A DNA stretch of 64,000 nt from Flagellimonas_A sp039592695. GTDB lineage: Bacteria; Bacteroidota; Bacteroidia; Flavobacteriales; Flavobacteriaceae. The stretch spans positions 1-64,000 of the forward strand of contig NZ_JBBUTK010000001.1 in assembly GCF_039592695.1 (NCBI RefSeq), in the 5' to 3' direction. Position 1 is the first letter of the stretch, and each line of letters starts with the position of its first letter. Positions 35,353-44,803 of the stretch are shown in pieces. The notes under the pieces are model-generated. The model worked only from the letters and a program-made list of their open reading frames with translations, ran no database searches and was not told the DNA's origin. The position numbers were made by a program, and so were the translations under genes.

Positions 35353-37083
35353 CTACAGAACGGATGTTTCAATGGTCAAATCAGCATGTTCCCAAGCCTT
35401 GTCAAACTCTTTTTTGATATTGTTGGCTTCATCATGATTGCCTTGGGCTTTAAGACTTTGGTAGAGCCCCATCAACGACCAGCCATTTTGACGTAGTTTT
35501 TCCAAATCTTTTCTGTAAACAGTTTCCGCTTCGGTGTATTTTTTCGCCTTCAGTAAGGCTGAGCCCAAGTTTTGACGGGGTGGAATGTACCAAGCCGATG
35601 GTTCCGTATAGGTGAGCCCGTCTTCCAATTCCACTGCTTTTTCAAGGTGTGTGATGGCTTTATCATGTTTTCCTTCCAAAAGTGCCAACTCACCAGCGAC
35701 CACTTCGTGTGCCACTTCTGCCAATGCCGAGCTGGGGTCAAAACCAGAAGCAATAAGTTCTTGCATTTCTGGGTCATCAATCATGTTTTTAAGGACCTGC
35801 AATTCTTCCTTGGCTTCGGTCGCATTATTTTTTCTGATAAAGGCTATACCACGGGCGTAATGCCAAATCATTTTCAAATGTTTGATTTCATTGTTTGGAC
35901 TTGGGGTGGTCAAAATTTCGTTCCACTTGCCAAATCGAACATAGGCCAAAAGTGGTGTGGCCGAAAAATTTTGCAAAAAGGGTAATGACTTTAATTCTCC
36001 AACAGGTACCTTTTCCGCTGTTTTTTTGGCGGCATCCAAGGCTATTTCGCTGTCACCTAACAAACTGGCTGCTGACCATAAAAAATGGATGTTATGGGGG
36101 TAATAGCCAAGCGGGTACAAGCCTTGTGAATAGCATTGCGAGATATAATCCTCATCGGCCAAGATGGCTTCCTGATTGGCCTCGACCGCGTCAAGATAGC
36201 GGCCGACCCGAATATAGATGTGCGAGGGCATGTGAACGATATGGCCCGCCGATGGCATCAAGGTTCTTAAACGGTCTGCACTTGGCACCGCCAAATCGGG
36301 CTGTGGCAACTCAACCATGTGAATATAATAGTGGTGCGCTCCCGGATGGTCGGGATTGATTTCAATGGCCTTTTCCAACGCCTTTTTGGCTTCTGGGATG
36401 TTGGGAGATGGATTTCCCTCCTTATCCCAGTAATTCCAAGGCACAGTGTTCATGACCGAGGCGGCAAACAAAGTTTGTACATCGGCATCATTGGGAAACT
36501 TTTGAGCGACCTCTGCCATGGCTTCCATATATGCGGTGTTCAAAGCAGCTGTCTCGATAGTAGTATCCGCACTGTAGCGTAAGGCCAGAGCTTCAATCAA
36601 GGCTCGCTCTTTTGGTGTAACGTTTACAGCTGCCTTCTGCGCCTTTTTCAGGCTTTCAAAAGCCTTTAATTTTCGTTCGGTGTCGGGTAGGGGGTCATTG
36701 ATATTGGGCCCAAGGGCGTAAGCCTGTCCCCAAAACGTCATGGCGGCATTGCCATCTTTTCGCGAGGCTTCCATAAAAGAGCGATGGGCCTCGGCATGGT
36801 TAAAGGCATAGAGCAGCTTCAAACCTTGGTCAAAAAAGGTCTGCGCTTCTGGTTTCTCAGTGGTGATGGGCAGGGTCAAATCACCGAGCCCAGAAAAAAG
36901 CGGGGCAATCTGTTGGGTAGTGTCCACATCTTTCAACATAAATTTGGCCACGGTACATTTGATAAAGTTCATCGAGGCCATCTGGGGTCGGGGGGTGCTT
37001 TGTTGTTTTGCTTTTGAAAAGATGTAGGCGGTGACGGCCAATAGGGTCATTGCCCCTAAAAGCAACAGTTGTCTTTTTTTCAT
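35353..37083 (-). CDS. TPR-repeat protein with N-terminal membrane anchor
   Basis: 576 residues. One hydrophobic segment (about 5-22), no lipobox, then a helical repeat protein with TPR-like units: FNHAEAHRSFMEASRKDG near 93, EAKKALEKAIEINPDHPGAHHYY near 230-252, HDKAITHLEKAVELEDG near 475, and QNLGSALLKAKKYTEAETVYRKDL near 505-528. It includes a heme-c-like or metal-like HHYYIHMVE only as part of a TPR helix, so no enzymatic role is claimed. Probably periplasmic scaffold protein. Convergent with the SDR gene. Confidence 0.8.
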   Translation of the reverse strand: MKKRQLLLLGAMTLLAVTAYIFSKAKQQSTPRPQMASMNFIKCTVAKFMLKDVDTTQQIAPLFSGLGDLTLPITTEKPEAQTFFDQGLKLLYAFNHAEAHRSFMEASRKDGNAAMTFWGQAYALGPNINDPLPDTERKLKAFESLKKAQKAAVNVTPKERALIEALALRYSADTTIETAALNTAYMEAMAEVAQKFPNDADVQTLFAASVMNTVPWNYWDKEGNPSPNIPEAKKALEKAIEINPDHPGAHHYYIHMVELPQPDLAVPSADRLRTLMPSAGHIVHMPSHIYIRVGRYLDAVEANQEAILADEDYISQCYSQGLYPLGYYPHNIHFLWSAASLLGDSEIALDAAKKTAEKVPVGELKSLPFLQNFSATPLLAYVRFGKWNEILTTPSPNNEIKHLKMIWHYARGIAFIRKNNATEAKEELQVLKNMIDDPEMQELIASGFDPSSALAEVAHEVVAGELALLEGKHDKAITHLEKAVELEDGLTYTEPSAWYIPPRQNLGSALLKAKKYTEAETVYRKDLEKLRQNGWSLMGLYQSLKAQGNHDEANNIKKEFDKAWEHADLTIETSVL

Positions 37084-37232
37084 GGTGGTTGTTTTGTAAT
37101 GATATGTTGTAAGGAACGTATCCGTTTGGGAGGGAACTGCTTAAAATGCCCTAATTTCAAGGATGTTAAAGGTAGTGAAAAATTGGATTTCGAAGTTAAC
37201 GAAAAGTCGCAATGATTATGGCAGTGCTGTGG

Positions 37233-37553
37233 TTAGTTTTTTAATTTGTAATCGTACATATCGCTCGTCATGTAGAATCGCCAATTCCAAAATTTTAGCG
37301 GATTTCTCTTAAAGGTTCTATATAGCACGGTATCATTGGTTTGTGGGTTGTTTTTAAGAAATTCTTTGAATAGATTTTTCATCCCTTCAACTTTATCTTT
37401 ATTAGCAATTAAGGTGTATTGAAATTCAGAATTCTTAGTTTCAAAATGATAACGAATGAACAAACCTTCAATAAATAATCTAACAGGAAGGATGTTGCTT
37501 AAAAGAACTGTTACCACTAGTACAATAAATCCAATCTTTATTCTGCGATTCAT
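37233..37553 (-). CDS. Small membrane-anchored protein of unknown function
   Basis: 106 residues. One N-terminal hydrophobic helix (about 7-27, IGFIVLVVTVLLSNILPVRLF) followed by a basic/aromatic soluble domain ending WNWRFYMTSDMYDYKLKN. I do not recognise a family. The stretch is more AT-rich than its neighbours, which fits an orphan gene. A TAGTTTTG core on minus (37566-37559) ends only six bases before the ATG, so its relevance is doubtful. Confidence 0.6.
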   Translation of the reverse strand: MNRRIKIGFIVLVVTVLLSNILPVRLFIEGLFIRYHFETKNSEFQYTLIANKDKVEGMKNLFKEFLKNNPQTNDTVLYRTFKRNPLKFWNWRFYMTSDMYDYKLKN

Positions 37554-37679
37554 TTTATCAAAACTAACGACAACTCTTATACACTGATGTAGTTTATTAT
37601 CCTAATTTAGTAGAAAACCGATATACTTCAATATTCATTTGTTCATCTGCCCAAAACCAAAACCGCTATTTTTGTTCCT

Positions 37680-38282
37680 GTGAATGAAGTGTTGCTAAAA
37701 TACCTTCCTGAACAAGCGGCAAAGCCCTGTTTTGAGTTGATAAAGGCCCACGGGGTGCACCTAAAAATCGTCAACCACCGGGTGACCCGCCATGGTGATT
37801 ATCGTAAAATGCCCAATGGTGGCCATCAAATCACTGTGAATGCTTCCCTGAACAAATACCGTTTTTTGATTACGTTGGTACATGAAATTGCCCATTTGGT
37901 GGCTTTTGAACAGTTTGGGCGACGCATTAAACCCCATGGGGTGGAATGGAAGCGCACTTTTCAGCAACTGATGCTTCCCTTTATTCGCCCAGAGGTTTTT
38001 CCCTCACAGTTATTGCCATTGATTGCCAACCATTTTAAGAACCCGAAGGCAAGTAGTTCAACTGATGCCCGACTTTCCATAGCCTTACAGGCATTTGACC
38101 CCGAAGAACGACAGAAAAGCTATGTTTTTGAACTCCCCATGGGCAGCACATTTCGACTGTACAACGGCAAATTGTTCAAAAAAGGAAAAAAGCGGGTAAA
38201 ACGCTACGAATGTATTGAATTGACGACGGGTAGATTATATTTGTTCCAGCCAAATGCAGAGGTAGAATTGGTCAAAGAATAA
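37680..38282 (+). CDS. SprT-like zinc metallopeptidase-domain protein
   Basis: 200 residues. HEIAH at 68-72 is the HExxH zinc site of the SprT/Spartan-like domain, preceded by ITVNASLNKYRFLITLV. The C-terminal part (about 145-195) has a small beta domain (FRLYNGKLFKKGKKRVKRYEC) but lacks an obvious cysteine zinc ribbon. Likely a cytoplasmic protease or a DNA-associated factor; the bacterial function is not established. Starts with GTG, no in-frame ATG nearby. The next gene begins two bases after the stop. Confidence 0.85.
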   Translation: MNEVLLKYLPEQAAKPCFELIKAHGVHLKIVNHRVTRHGDYRKMPNGGHQITVNASLNKYRFLITLVHEIAHLVAFEQFGRRIKPHGVEWKRTFQQLMLPFIRPEVFPSQLLPLIANHFKNPKASSSTDARLSIALQAFDPEERQKSYVFELPMGSTFRLYNGKLFKKGKKRVKRYECIELTTGRLYLFQPNAEVELVKE

Positions 38283-38284
38283 AT

Positions 38285-39364
38285 ATGAACAAAAACTATT
38301 ATGCCGTATTGATGGCCGGGGGCGTGGGCTCGAGGTTCTGGCCAGTGAGCACCGAGGCCTATCCAAAGCAATTTCATGACATGTTGGGCACAGGAAAGAC
38401 CTTGATCCAGAAAACGTTTGACCGGTTGAACAAGTTCATCCCCACTGAGAACATCTTGATTTTGACCAATGAACGTTACAATGATTTGGTCTTGCAACAA
38501 CTGCCACAGGTAAAACAGGAGCAGGTGGTGCTCGAGCCTGCCATGCGGAATACGGCCCCTTGTATTTTGTATGCTGCCTTGAAAATACAGAAGATGAATC
38601 CCGATGCAGTGATGATTGTGGCTCCCAGCGATCATTGGATTGAAGACGAGCAAGCTTTTGAAAATGATGTCAGGGCGTGTTTTGACAAGTGCGAAAAAGA
38701 AGCGGTGCTTTGTACTTTGGGCATTCAACCCACACACCCGAATACCGGGTTCGGCTATATTGAATTTGAGAAAGCCGATTCGAGCCCATTAAAAAAGGTG
38801 GTGCAGTTTCGGGAAAAACCTGACTTAGAAACCGCCAAAGAATTTCTGGCACAAGGCAACTTTCTCTGGAATGCGGGTATTTTCATGTGGGGTGTCAATA
38901 CCATTGTAGCGGCATTCAAAGCACACCAGCCTACACAGTACCATCTTTTTGAAGGGGGAATATCATGCTATAACACGGCAGAAGAGACCGATTTTATCAA
39001 AGAGAACTATCCAAAGGCTGAAAATATATCCATCGATTATGCTATCTTGGAACGTTCTGAAGCCATTTTTACCCTGCCCGCCACGTTTGACTGGAACGAT
39101 TTGGGCACTTGGGGCGCACTCTATGAAAAGTTGGATAAAGATGCCAATCACAATGCCGTGGTGAACGCCAAAACGCTTTTTGAAGATTCAAAAGGAAATA
39201 TGGTTCGTTCTACCGATGGAAAAATTATTGTAGTGGATGGATTAGAGGATTACATCATCGTGGATAACGAAGATGTGCTGTTGATCTATCCCAAAGCCAA
39301 ACAACAAGACATTAAAAAAGTACGTGGTCAGGTCAAAGATACCTTTGGTGACCAACATGTTTAA
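38285..39364 (+). CDS. Mannose-1-phosphate guanylyltransferase
   Basis: 359 residues, nucleotidyltransferase fold. Signature AGGVGSRFWPVSTEAYPKQF near 11-30, VAPSDHWI near 113 (metal-binding Asp), NAGIFMWG near 197 and FDWNDLGTWGALYE near 264. It makes GDP-mannose from GTP and mannose-1-phosphate for polysaccharide, LPS or glycoprotein synthesis. It lacks the C-terminal phosphomannose isomerase domain found in long ManC proteins. Two bases after the SprT-like gene and two bases before the DUF389 gene, so the three form a tight transcription unit. Confidence 0.94.
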   Translation: MNKNYYAVLMAGGVGSRFWPVSTEAYPKQFHDMLGTGKTLIQKTFDRLNKFIPTENILILTNERYNDLVLQQLPQVKQEQVVLEPAMRNTAPCILYAALKIQKMNPDAVMIVAPSDHWIEDEQAFENDVRACFDKCEKEAVLCTLGIQPTHPNTGFGYIEFEKADSSPLKKVVQFREKPDLETAKEFLAQGNFLWNAGIFMWGVNTIVAAFKAHQPTQYHLFEGGISCYNTAEETDFIKENYPKAENISIDYAILERSEAIFTLPATFDWNDLGTWGALYEKLDKDANHNAVVNAKTLFEDSKGNMVRSTDGKIIVVDGLEDYIIVDNEDVLLIYPKAKQQDIKKVRGQVKDTFGDQHV

Positions 39365-39366
39365 GT

Positions 39367-40830
39367 ATGGAAGAAAACCTGAACCAAGATAACATCACCC
39401 CAACCTCTGACAAAGAGCAGGGCAATGAGGTAAAAAAAGATTTTAAGGGCCTTTTGGGCAGTATCAGAAAGTTTCTGTACAACCTTCTTGAAATCAGGAG
39501 CAATACCGACCCTGCCTCTACCAAAGACTCCATAATCGCAGATATTCCTTTTAAAGGGCATACCTCATGGATTTTGGTATGTTCCATTTTTATTGCATCC
39601 GTGGGTCTTAATGCCAACTCTACTGCCGTTGTTATCGGTGCGATGTTGATTTCCCCCTTGATGGGCCCGATTTTGGGCATGGGCATGTCTCTCGCCATCA
39701 ATGATATTGATACGTTGCGGCGTTCGTTGAAAAATTTCACGGTCATGGTCGTACTCAGTGTGGTGACGGCCTTTCTTTTCTTTTATTTCTTTCCCTTACG
39801 GGATGAGTCCTCAGAATTGTTGGCACGAACAAAACCTGATATTCGCGATGTGCTGATTGCCTTTTTTGGTGGATTGGCCCTGGTGATCGCCCGAGCTAAG
39901 CGGGGTACCATTGCCAGTGTCATCTTTGGTGTCGCCATTGCAACCGCGCTGATGCCGCCTTTATGCACCGTTGGGTTCGGATTGGCTATTGGCAAGCCCC
40001 TTTATGCTGCGGGCGCCATGTACCTCTTTATCATCAATACCATATTCATAGGTCTTGCCACATTTTTGGTCATCAAATACTTGCGGTTTCCGATGGTGCG
40101 CTACGCCAATTCAAGAAAACGACGGTTTATTGCAAGGGTCGCCTCGGTGGTCGGGCTTGCAGTCATGATTCCTGCCGGATATACCTTTTACATTGCCCTA
40201 CAAGAAGCACAGTTCAGAAAACAGGCCCAAGAGTTTTTATCAGAAACCATTGAAACCTATGAATTTGCGGAAAATGGCCGCTATGTCGATAATCTCACCG
40301 AGATTGAATACCAAGGGGGTGAGAATCCGTATATCGAAGTTGTCTGCATGGGCAATGAAGAAATTCCCGAAAATGTGGTGAATACTTGGCGCGCCAAGAA
40401 GAACCAATACAGCAAGCTCAAAGATGCTGATTTGCGATTGCTGCAAGGAGGTAGAGACGATTCAGAAGAAAAATTCAACTACGTCAGTGAATTGTATGAG
40501 GCAAAAAAGGCGGAACTCTTGACCAAAGATGAACGCATTAGGGTCTTGGAAGCCGAGTTGGCCAACTTAAGCTTTAACGCCTCGCAACAGATTCCTTTTC
40601 GCGAGATCAGTGCCGAGGCTCGAACCAATTATGAAAATTTATCCGGATTGGGTTTTTCATACCGAATACAAACGGATTTTAACAAGCTGGATACCATACC
40701 ACTTTTTGAGGTCAGATGGAAAAAAGGCATTGGTTCAGGGCAATTGGAAAAAGACCAAAAAAAGTTATCTGATTGGTTGAAGCTGCGCTTGCAGAATGAT
40801 AAGATTCAGGTGAAACGTGTCGCTGACTAG
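39367..40830 (+). CDS. DUF389-domain membrane protein
   Basis: 487 residues. DUF389 core with about six membrane helices (residues 55-260), including GAMLISPLMGPILGMGMSL near 95 and the second half VIFGVAIATALMPPLCTVGFGLAIG near 178-200 (split here). A long soluble C-terminal part (about 280-487) contains a helical stretch EAKKAELLTKDERIRVLEAEL. Function of DUF389 proteins is unknown. Its TAG stop forms one arm of a hairpin shared with the convergent mlaF stop. A possible operon with the guanylyltransferase. Confidence 0.88.
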   Translation: MEENLNQDNITPTSDKEQGNEVKKDFKGLLGSIRKFLYNLLEIRSNTDPASTKDSIIADIPFKGHTSWILVCSIFIASVGLNANSTAVVIGAMLISPLMGPILGMGMSLAINDIDTLRRSLKNFTVMVVLSVVTAFLFFYFFPLRDESSELLARTKPDIRDVLIAFFGGLALVIARAKRGTIASVIFGVAIATALMPPLCTVGFGLAIGKPLYAAGAMYLFIINTIFIGLATFLVIKYLRFPMVRYANSRKRRFIARVASVVGLAVMIPAGYTFYIALQEAQFRKQAQEFLSETIETYEFAENGRYVDNLTEIEYQGGENPYIEVVCMGNEEIPENVVNTWRAKKNQYSKLKDADLRLLQGGRDDSEEKFNYVSELYEAKKAELLTKDERIRVLEAELANLSFNASQQIPFREISAEARTNYENLSGLGFSYRIQTDFNKLDTIPLFEVRWKKGIGSGQLEKDQKKLSDWLKLRLQNDKIQVKRVAD

Positions 40831-40850
40831 GGCGTGTCAATACGCCCTAG
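40827..40850. terminator. Hairpin containing the stop codons of two convergent genes
   Basis: Perfect nine-base inverted repeat CTAGGGCGT (40827-40835) and ACGCCCTAG (40842-40850), loop GTCAAT. The TAG ending the DUF389 gene lies in the left arm and the TAG ending mlaF (on minus) in the right arm. A short T run follows on plus only, so it best serves the plus-strand unit. Confidence 0.65.
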
Positions 40851-41614
40851 TTTCGTTCTTCGATGTACATTTGACGAACCTTTTTGAACAATTCTGAAGA
40901 ATACACAAAATTGGTCACCGCCTCATTGTCGGTCTTGAATATTTCTTTGTTGGTGCCTTCCCATTCTTTGATGCCATTCTTCAGAAAAATGATTTTCTCG
41001 CCGATTTCCATGACCGAGTTCATGTCATGGGTGTTGACCACAGTAGTGATATTGTATTCTTGGGTAATCTCTTGAATAAGGTTGTCGATTAAAATGGCGG
41101 TCTTGGGATCCAATCCTGAATTGGGTTCATCACAGAAAAGGTACTTGGGCTTCATCACTATGGCTCTGGCAATGGCCACTCGCTTTTGCATGCCTCCCGA
41201 AATTTCTGCGGGATACTTTTTATGCGCATCGATAAGATTGACCCGTTCGAGAACAAAATCGACCCGATCTTGCATCTCGGCCCGTGACTGTTTGGTGAAC
41301 ATCTCTAAAGGAAACATGACATTGCCCTCAACGGTCATCGAATCAAAAAGGGCACTGCCCTGAAAGACCATACCCATCTCTTGTCTGAGGTTGCGCCTTT
41401 CGTCCAAAGAAAGTTCTGAATACCGTTTACCGCTGTAACAAATGCTTCCTTCCTCTGGTTCAAAAAGACCAAGCATGCACTTTATAAGTACCGTTTTGCC
41501 CGATCCGCTCTGCCCAATGATGAGATTGGTCTTTCCTTCATCAAAAACAGTGCTGATGCCCTTTAAAACCTTGGTGTCACCAAATGACTTGTGTATGTTG
41601 TCCACCTCTATCAT
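40847..41614 (-). CDS. mlaF: ABC transporter ATP-binding protein, MlaF type
   Basis: 255 residues. Walker A GQSGSGKTVLIK near 34-45, signature ISGGMQKRVAIARA near 138-151, Walker B YLFCDEPNSGLDP near 158-170 with the N-S-G-L-D form typical of MlaF-like ATPases, and H-loop NTHDM near 193. With the MlaE-type permease it moves phospholipids or other lipids between inner and outer membrane. The ATG at 41614 overlaps the permease stop (TGATG), indicating coupling. The substrate-binding MlaD-type gene is not in the window. Confidence 0.93.
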   Translation of the reverse strand: MIEVDNIHKSFGDTKVLKGISTVFDEGKTNLIIGQSGSGKTVLIKCMLGLFEPEEGSICYSGKRYSELSLDERRNLRQEMGMVFQGSALFDSMTVEGNVMFPLEMFTKQSRAEMQDRVDFVLERVNLIDAHKKYPAEISGGMQKRVAIARAIVMKPKYLFCDEPNSGLDPKTAILIDNLIQEITQEYNITTVVNTHDMNSVMEIGEKIIFLKNGIKEWEGTNKEIFKTDNEAVTNFVYSSELFKKVRQMYIEERN

Positions 41615-42351
41615 CAGCCAAGCAGTAATTGGGTTAACACATAGTTTAGAATAATGATGACTACACTGGTCCACACAAAAGAGGTGGTACTGGCCTTACC
41701 GACCTCAAGGGCGCCTCCTTTCATAAAAAAACCATGGAATGAGGGTATGGTGGCAATGATAAAAGCAAATACCAGGGTTTTGATAAAGGCATAGGTCACA
41801 TGAAAAGGGATAAAATCAGTCTGTAGCCCCTCAACAAAATCGCCGCTGGGAGCAAAATTACCAAATACGGCAGCGACCCATCCACCCAAAATGCCCATGT
41901 ACATGGCTATGGCCACCGCAAAAGGGTATAAAAACATCGCAATGATTTTGGGGAAAACCAGATAGTTCAACGCATTCACGCCCATCACTTCTAACGCATC
42001 AATTTGCTCGGTGACCCTCATGGTGCCAATGCTCGAGGTGATATACGAACCCACTTTACCCACCATGATAATGGAAGTGAACGTAGGGGCAAACTCTAAA
42101 ATTACCGACTGTCGTGTCGCAAACCCAATCAAACTTTTTGGAATCAACGGATTGGTCAAATTCAGTGCCGTCTGTATCGTCACAACGCCCCCGATAAAAA
42201 ATGAAATAAAGACGATGATGCCCAAACTATTAAAGATGAGTTCATCAATCTCTTTCAAAATCAATGATCTCATGATGCGCCATTTGGTGGGCTTTTTGAA
42301 AACCTCCCAAATCATAATGAAGTATTGACCAATATCAGCTAGGTAATTCAT
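41614..42351 (-). CDS. mlaE: ABC transporter permease, MlaE type
   Basis: 245 residues, about five to six membrane helices. MlaE-family features: IVFISFFIGGVVTIQTALNL near 48-67, EFAPTFTSIIMVGKVGSYITSSIGTMRVTEQIDALEVMGVN near 93-133 (quoted as the family region; the EQIDALEVMG element contacts the ATPase) and a C-terminal hydrophobic tail. The frame is open further upstream, but MNYLADIGQYF is the usual start. Overlaps mlaF by one base. Confidence 0.92.
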   Translation of the reverse strand: MNYLADIGQYFIMIWEVFKKPTKWRIMRSLILKEIDELIFNSLGIIVFISFFIGGVVTIQTALNLTNPLIPKSLIGFATRQSVILEFAPTFTSIIMVGKVGSYITSSIGTMRVTEQIDALEVMGVNALNYLVFPKIIAMFLYPFAVAIAMYMGILGGWVAAVFGNFAPSGDFVEGLQTDFIPFHVTYAFIKTLVFAFIIATIPSFHGFFMKGGALEVGKASTTSFVWTSVVIIILNYVLTQLLLG

Positions 42352-42593
42352 GCAAAATGGTAGTCGAGGGGGTAAAAATAGCACAATAGTTTCATTAGTG
42401 CTTATATGGATTTTGTTTTTAGAATTTGTTATAGGGTATCTTTTAGTCAATCGAAGCTTCAAAAACGGAGATTGGCAGTACCAAAAGAGTATTTTGGCAA
42501 CAAAAAGTGACGGAAACGGATTCATTACAAGACTGCACGATAAAATCTATTAAGCTCTTAACCTTGAATTCATCTTTAAATGGAATAAATGAA

Positions 42594-42601
42594 TAGTTTT
42601 G
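42594..42601 (+). promoter_or_regulatory. Candidate -7 promoter element of the PafA-type gene
   Basis: TAGTTTTG matches the TAnnTTTG core, 36 bases before the start codon. No well-spaced -33 box was seen. The rest of the 278-bp gap to mlaE holds no supported gene. Confidence 0.4.
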
Positions 42602-42629
42602 TTGCTTCAAGAGAAGATTTTCAAGGCTT

Positions 42630-44294
42630 ATGAAAAAAATTACGTTCTTATTGCTACCCTTTTTTTTGTTGGGGATTCTTACCGTGGATGCACAACGAAA
42701 GAACCGTAAAAACCATGACCCTAAAGAAAGCCAGAATAGACCGAAACTTGTGGTGGGTATCGTTGTTGATCAGATGCGCTATGATTATCTAACCCGATTT
42801 TGGAACCATTATGGGGAAGGCGGTTTCAAGAGACTGGCCAACCAAGGTTTTAATTGCAAAAACCACCATTTCAACTATGCACCGACCAGTACAGGGCCAG
42901 GGCATGCTTCTGTTTATACGGGTACAACCCCTGCAACCCATGGCATTATAGGAAACCATTGGTATGGCAAGACTGAGGATAAGATGGTCTATTGTGCCTC
43001 AGATGACGCATTTGAATCCGTGGGCACCACGACCGATGACGGTAAAATGTCACCCCATCGCATGCTGACCACGACCATTACAGACCAACTGCGCCTGCAT
43101 ACCCAAATGCGCGGTAAAGTCATTGCTGTGGCATTGAAAGATAGGGGGGCCGTGCTTCCTGGGGGGCATACCGCCAATGCCGCGTATTGGTTTGAAGGGG
43201 GTGATACGGGCCAATGGATATCGAGTAGCTACTATATGGATGCACTGCCCGAATGGGTGAACAACTTTAATGCTTCAGGTAAAATAAAATCATATAAAAA
43301 AGCGTGGACAACCCTTAAGAATATCAGTTCTTATCTGGAAAGTGGGCCAGACAACAATGCCTATGAAGGTTTGTTCGAGACAGAGATTGCTCCTACTTTT
43401 CCGCACAGCACCCCAAATTTATTGAACAAAGAAAAAGATTTTGAAATCTTGAAATATACCCCCTATGGCAACAGTATTACGACTGATTTTGCTTTGGCGG
43501 CAATCGAAGCGGAACAATTGGGCAAGGATGGCATTGCTGATTTTTTGGCAATCAGCTTTTCGAGTACCGATTATATCGGGCACAAATACGGAGTCAATAG
43601 CAAAGAAGTTCAGGACACTTATCTGAGATTGGATTTAGAGTTGGATCGATTGCTCAATACTTTGGATGCTCAAGTAGGGGCAGGTCAATACATGGTTTTC
43701 TTGACCGCAGATCACGGAGCCATCAACGTACCCGCCTATCTAAAAGATGAAAAAGTGCCCGCAGGATATCTGGATAATGAAAAAATGAAGGAAGACTTCA
43801 CCAATTTTCTTAAGTACCGTTACGGTACAACCGATATTTTAAAGAATGTCAGCAACAATCAGATTTTTTTGGACCACAAGATCATCAAGAATCTAGATAT
43901 GGGTTTAGACGATGTGCAAGAAGAGATTGCGGCCGAAATTTTAAGTTATGATATGATTGACAAAGTGTATACGGGGTACCAGATGTGGCAAAATGAATAC
44001 ACATCTGGCATACCCTATATTTTACAGAACGGCTGGCACCAAAAGCGTTCAGGCGATGTACTGTATGTGACCAAGCCTGCCCATATATCATATCCGAGAA
44101 CAGGTTCGAGCCATGGCACCCCCATGATTTATGACACCCACGTACCATTGTTGTTCTATGGTGCTGGTATCAAAAAAGGAAGCACGGCCCATCGAACTGA
44201 AATACCCGATATAGCACCGACATTGGCCGTGATGTTGGGCACTGCTTTCCCGAATGGTACTACAGGAAAACCGATTGTTAAGATGTTGGAGTGA
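42630..44294 (+). CDS. pafA: Alkaline phosphatase, PafA type
   Basis: 554 residues. Signal peptide (about 1-21, TVDAQ). The active-site residues of PafA can be matched in order: metal ligand D47 (VVDQM), nucleophile T88 (APTSTGPGH), N109 (GNHW), the diagnostic K170-x-R172 pair (LKDRGA), DYIGH for the Asp/His ligands near 311-315, TADHG near 354-358, and the late His in SSHGTP near 492. Calcium-independent, phosphate-irrepressible phosphomonoesterase in the periplasm that releases phosphate from organic phosphates. Convergent with the AT-rich nuclease-like gene. Confidence 0.92.
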   Translation: MKKITFLLLPFFLLGILTVDAQRKNRKNHDPKESQNRPKLVVGIVVDQMRYDYLTRFWNHYGEGGFKRLANQGFNCKNHHFNYAPTSTGPGHASVYTGTTPATHGIIGNHWYGKTEDKMVYCASDDAFESVGTTTDDGKMSPHRMLTTTITDQLRLHTQMRGKVIAVALKDRGAVLPGGHTANAAYWFEGGDTGQWISSSYYMDALPEWVNNFNASGKIKSYKKAWTTLKNISSYLESGPDNNAYEGLFETEIAPTFPHSTPNLLNKEKDFEILKYTPYGNSITTDFALAAIEAEQLGKDGIADFLAISFSSTDYIGHKYGVNSKEVQDTYLRLDLELDRLLNTLDAQVGAGQYMVFLTADHGAINVPAYLKDEKVPAGYLDNEKMKEDFTNFLKYRYGTTDILKNVSNNQIFLDHKIIKNLDMGLDDVQEEIAAEILSYDMIDKVYTGYQMWQNEYTSGIPYILQNGWHQKRSGDVLYVTKPAHISYPRTGSSHGTPMIYDTHVPLLFYGAGIKKGSTAHRTEIPDIAPTLAVMLGTAFPNGTTGKPIVKMLE

Positions 44295-44308
44295 TAGGAA
44301 TATCGATT

Positions 44309-44803
44309 TTAATCAATATTTTGGAAAAATTTTAAGGCTTCTTTACAATAGGGGATAACGATTTCCTTGTCAATTTCAAATTCTTTTACTGAGCCTAAAT
44401 AGTTTCTACAACTTTCAGTGAAAGACTTTCCTTTTTTTAAATCCCTAAAGGATAAGCATTTTATATGTCTTTTTGATAACAAAAGAAAATATGCTTCTTT
44501 ATAAGGATAGACATCAGAATTTTTTATATCATTAATAGAAAATTTGCCACTTGACCGGTATTTTACTTCTATTAAAAATGCTTTCCCATTTTTTAGAGCA
44601 ATGAAATCAGGCATTTGCCGAATGTTTTTAGCAACTTTACCATCCATTTGCTGAATTTCTTCCATACTATGAGGTACTGAATGTTCCATACCAAATTTGA
44701 AAACTTTAAAGCCCAAAGAAATAAATAACTGTTCTGCTATTACCTCAGCGACAGTTCCTTTTATTCTATTGGTTAACCAAGTTTTTGTTTTTCTATCGTT
44801 CAT
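44309..44803 (-). CDS. Putative PD-(D/E)XK nuclease-fold protein
   Basis: 164 residues. A core element PDFIALKNGKAFLIEVKYR (about 84-102) has the PD...ExK arrangement of restriction-endonuclease-like folds, and an upstream helix GTVAEVIAEQLFISLGFKVF (about 16-35) carries a Glu where Hjc-like and Mrr-like nucleases have one. No DNA-binding domain is evident. The gene is clearly more AT-rich than its neighbours and overlaps the glycosyltransferase end by 11 bases, so it may be a recent arrival in the operon. Function not established; a repair or defence nuclease is inference from fold only. Confidence 0.65.
   Translation of the reverse strand: MNDRKTKTWLTNRIKGTVAEVIAEQLFISLGFKVFKFGMEHSVPHSMEEIQQMDGKVAKNIRQMPDFIALKNGKAFLIEVKYRSSGKFSINDIKNSDVYPYKEAYFLLLSKRHIKCLSFRDLKKGKSFTESCRNYLGSVKEFEIDKEIVIPYCKEALKFFQNID

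Noticed and set aside
42350..42553. 67-codon frame with a hydrophobic segment between mlaE and pafA
   Set aside because: Its start overlaps the mlaE start on the other strand, it has no promoter core at a sensible distance, and the composition resembles non-coding DNA. It could be a real small protein, but the evidence is too thin.
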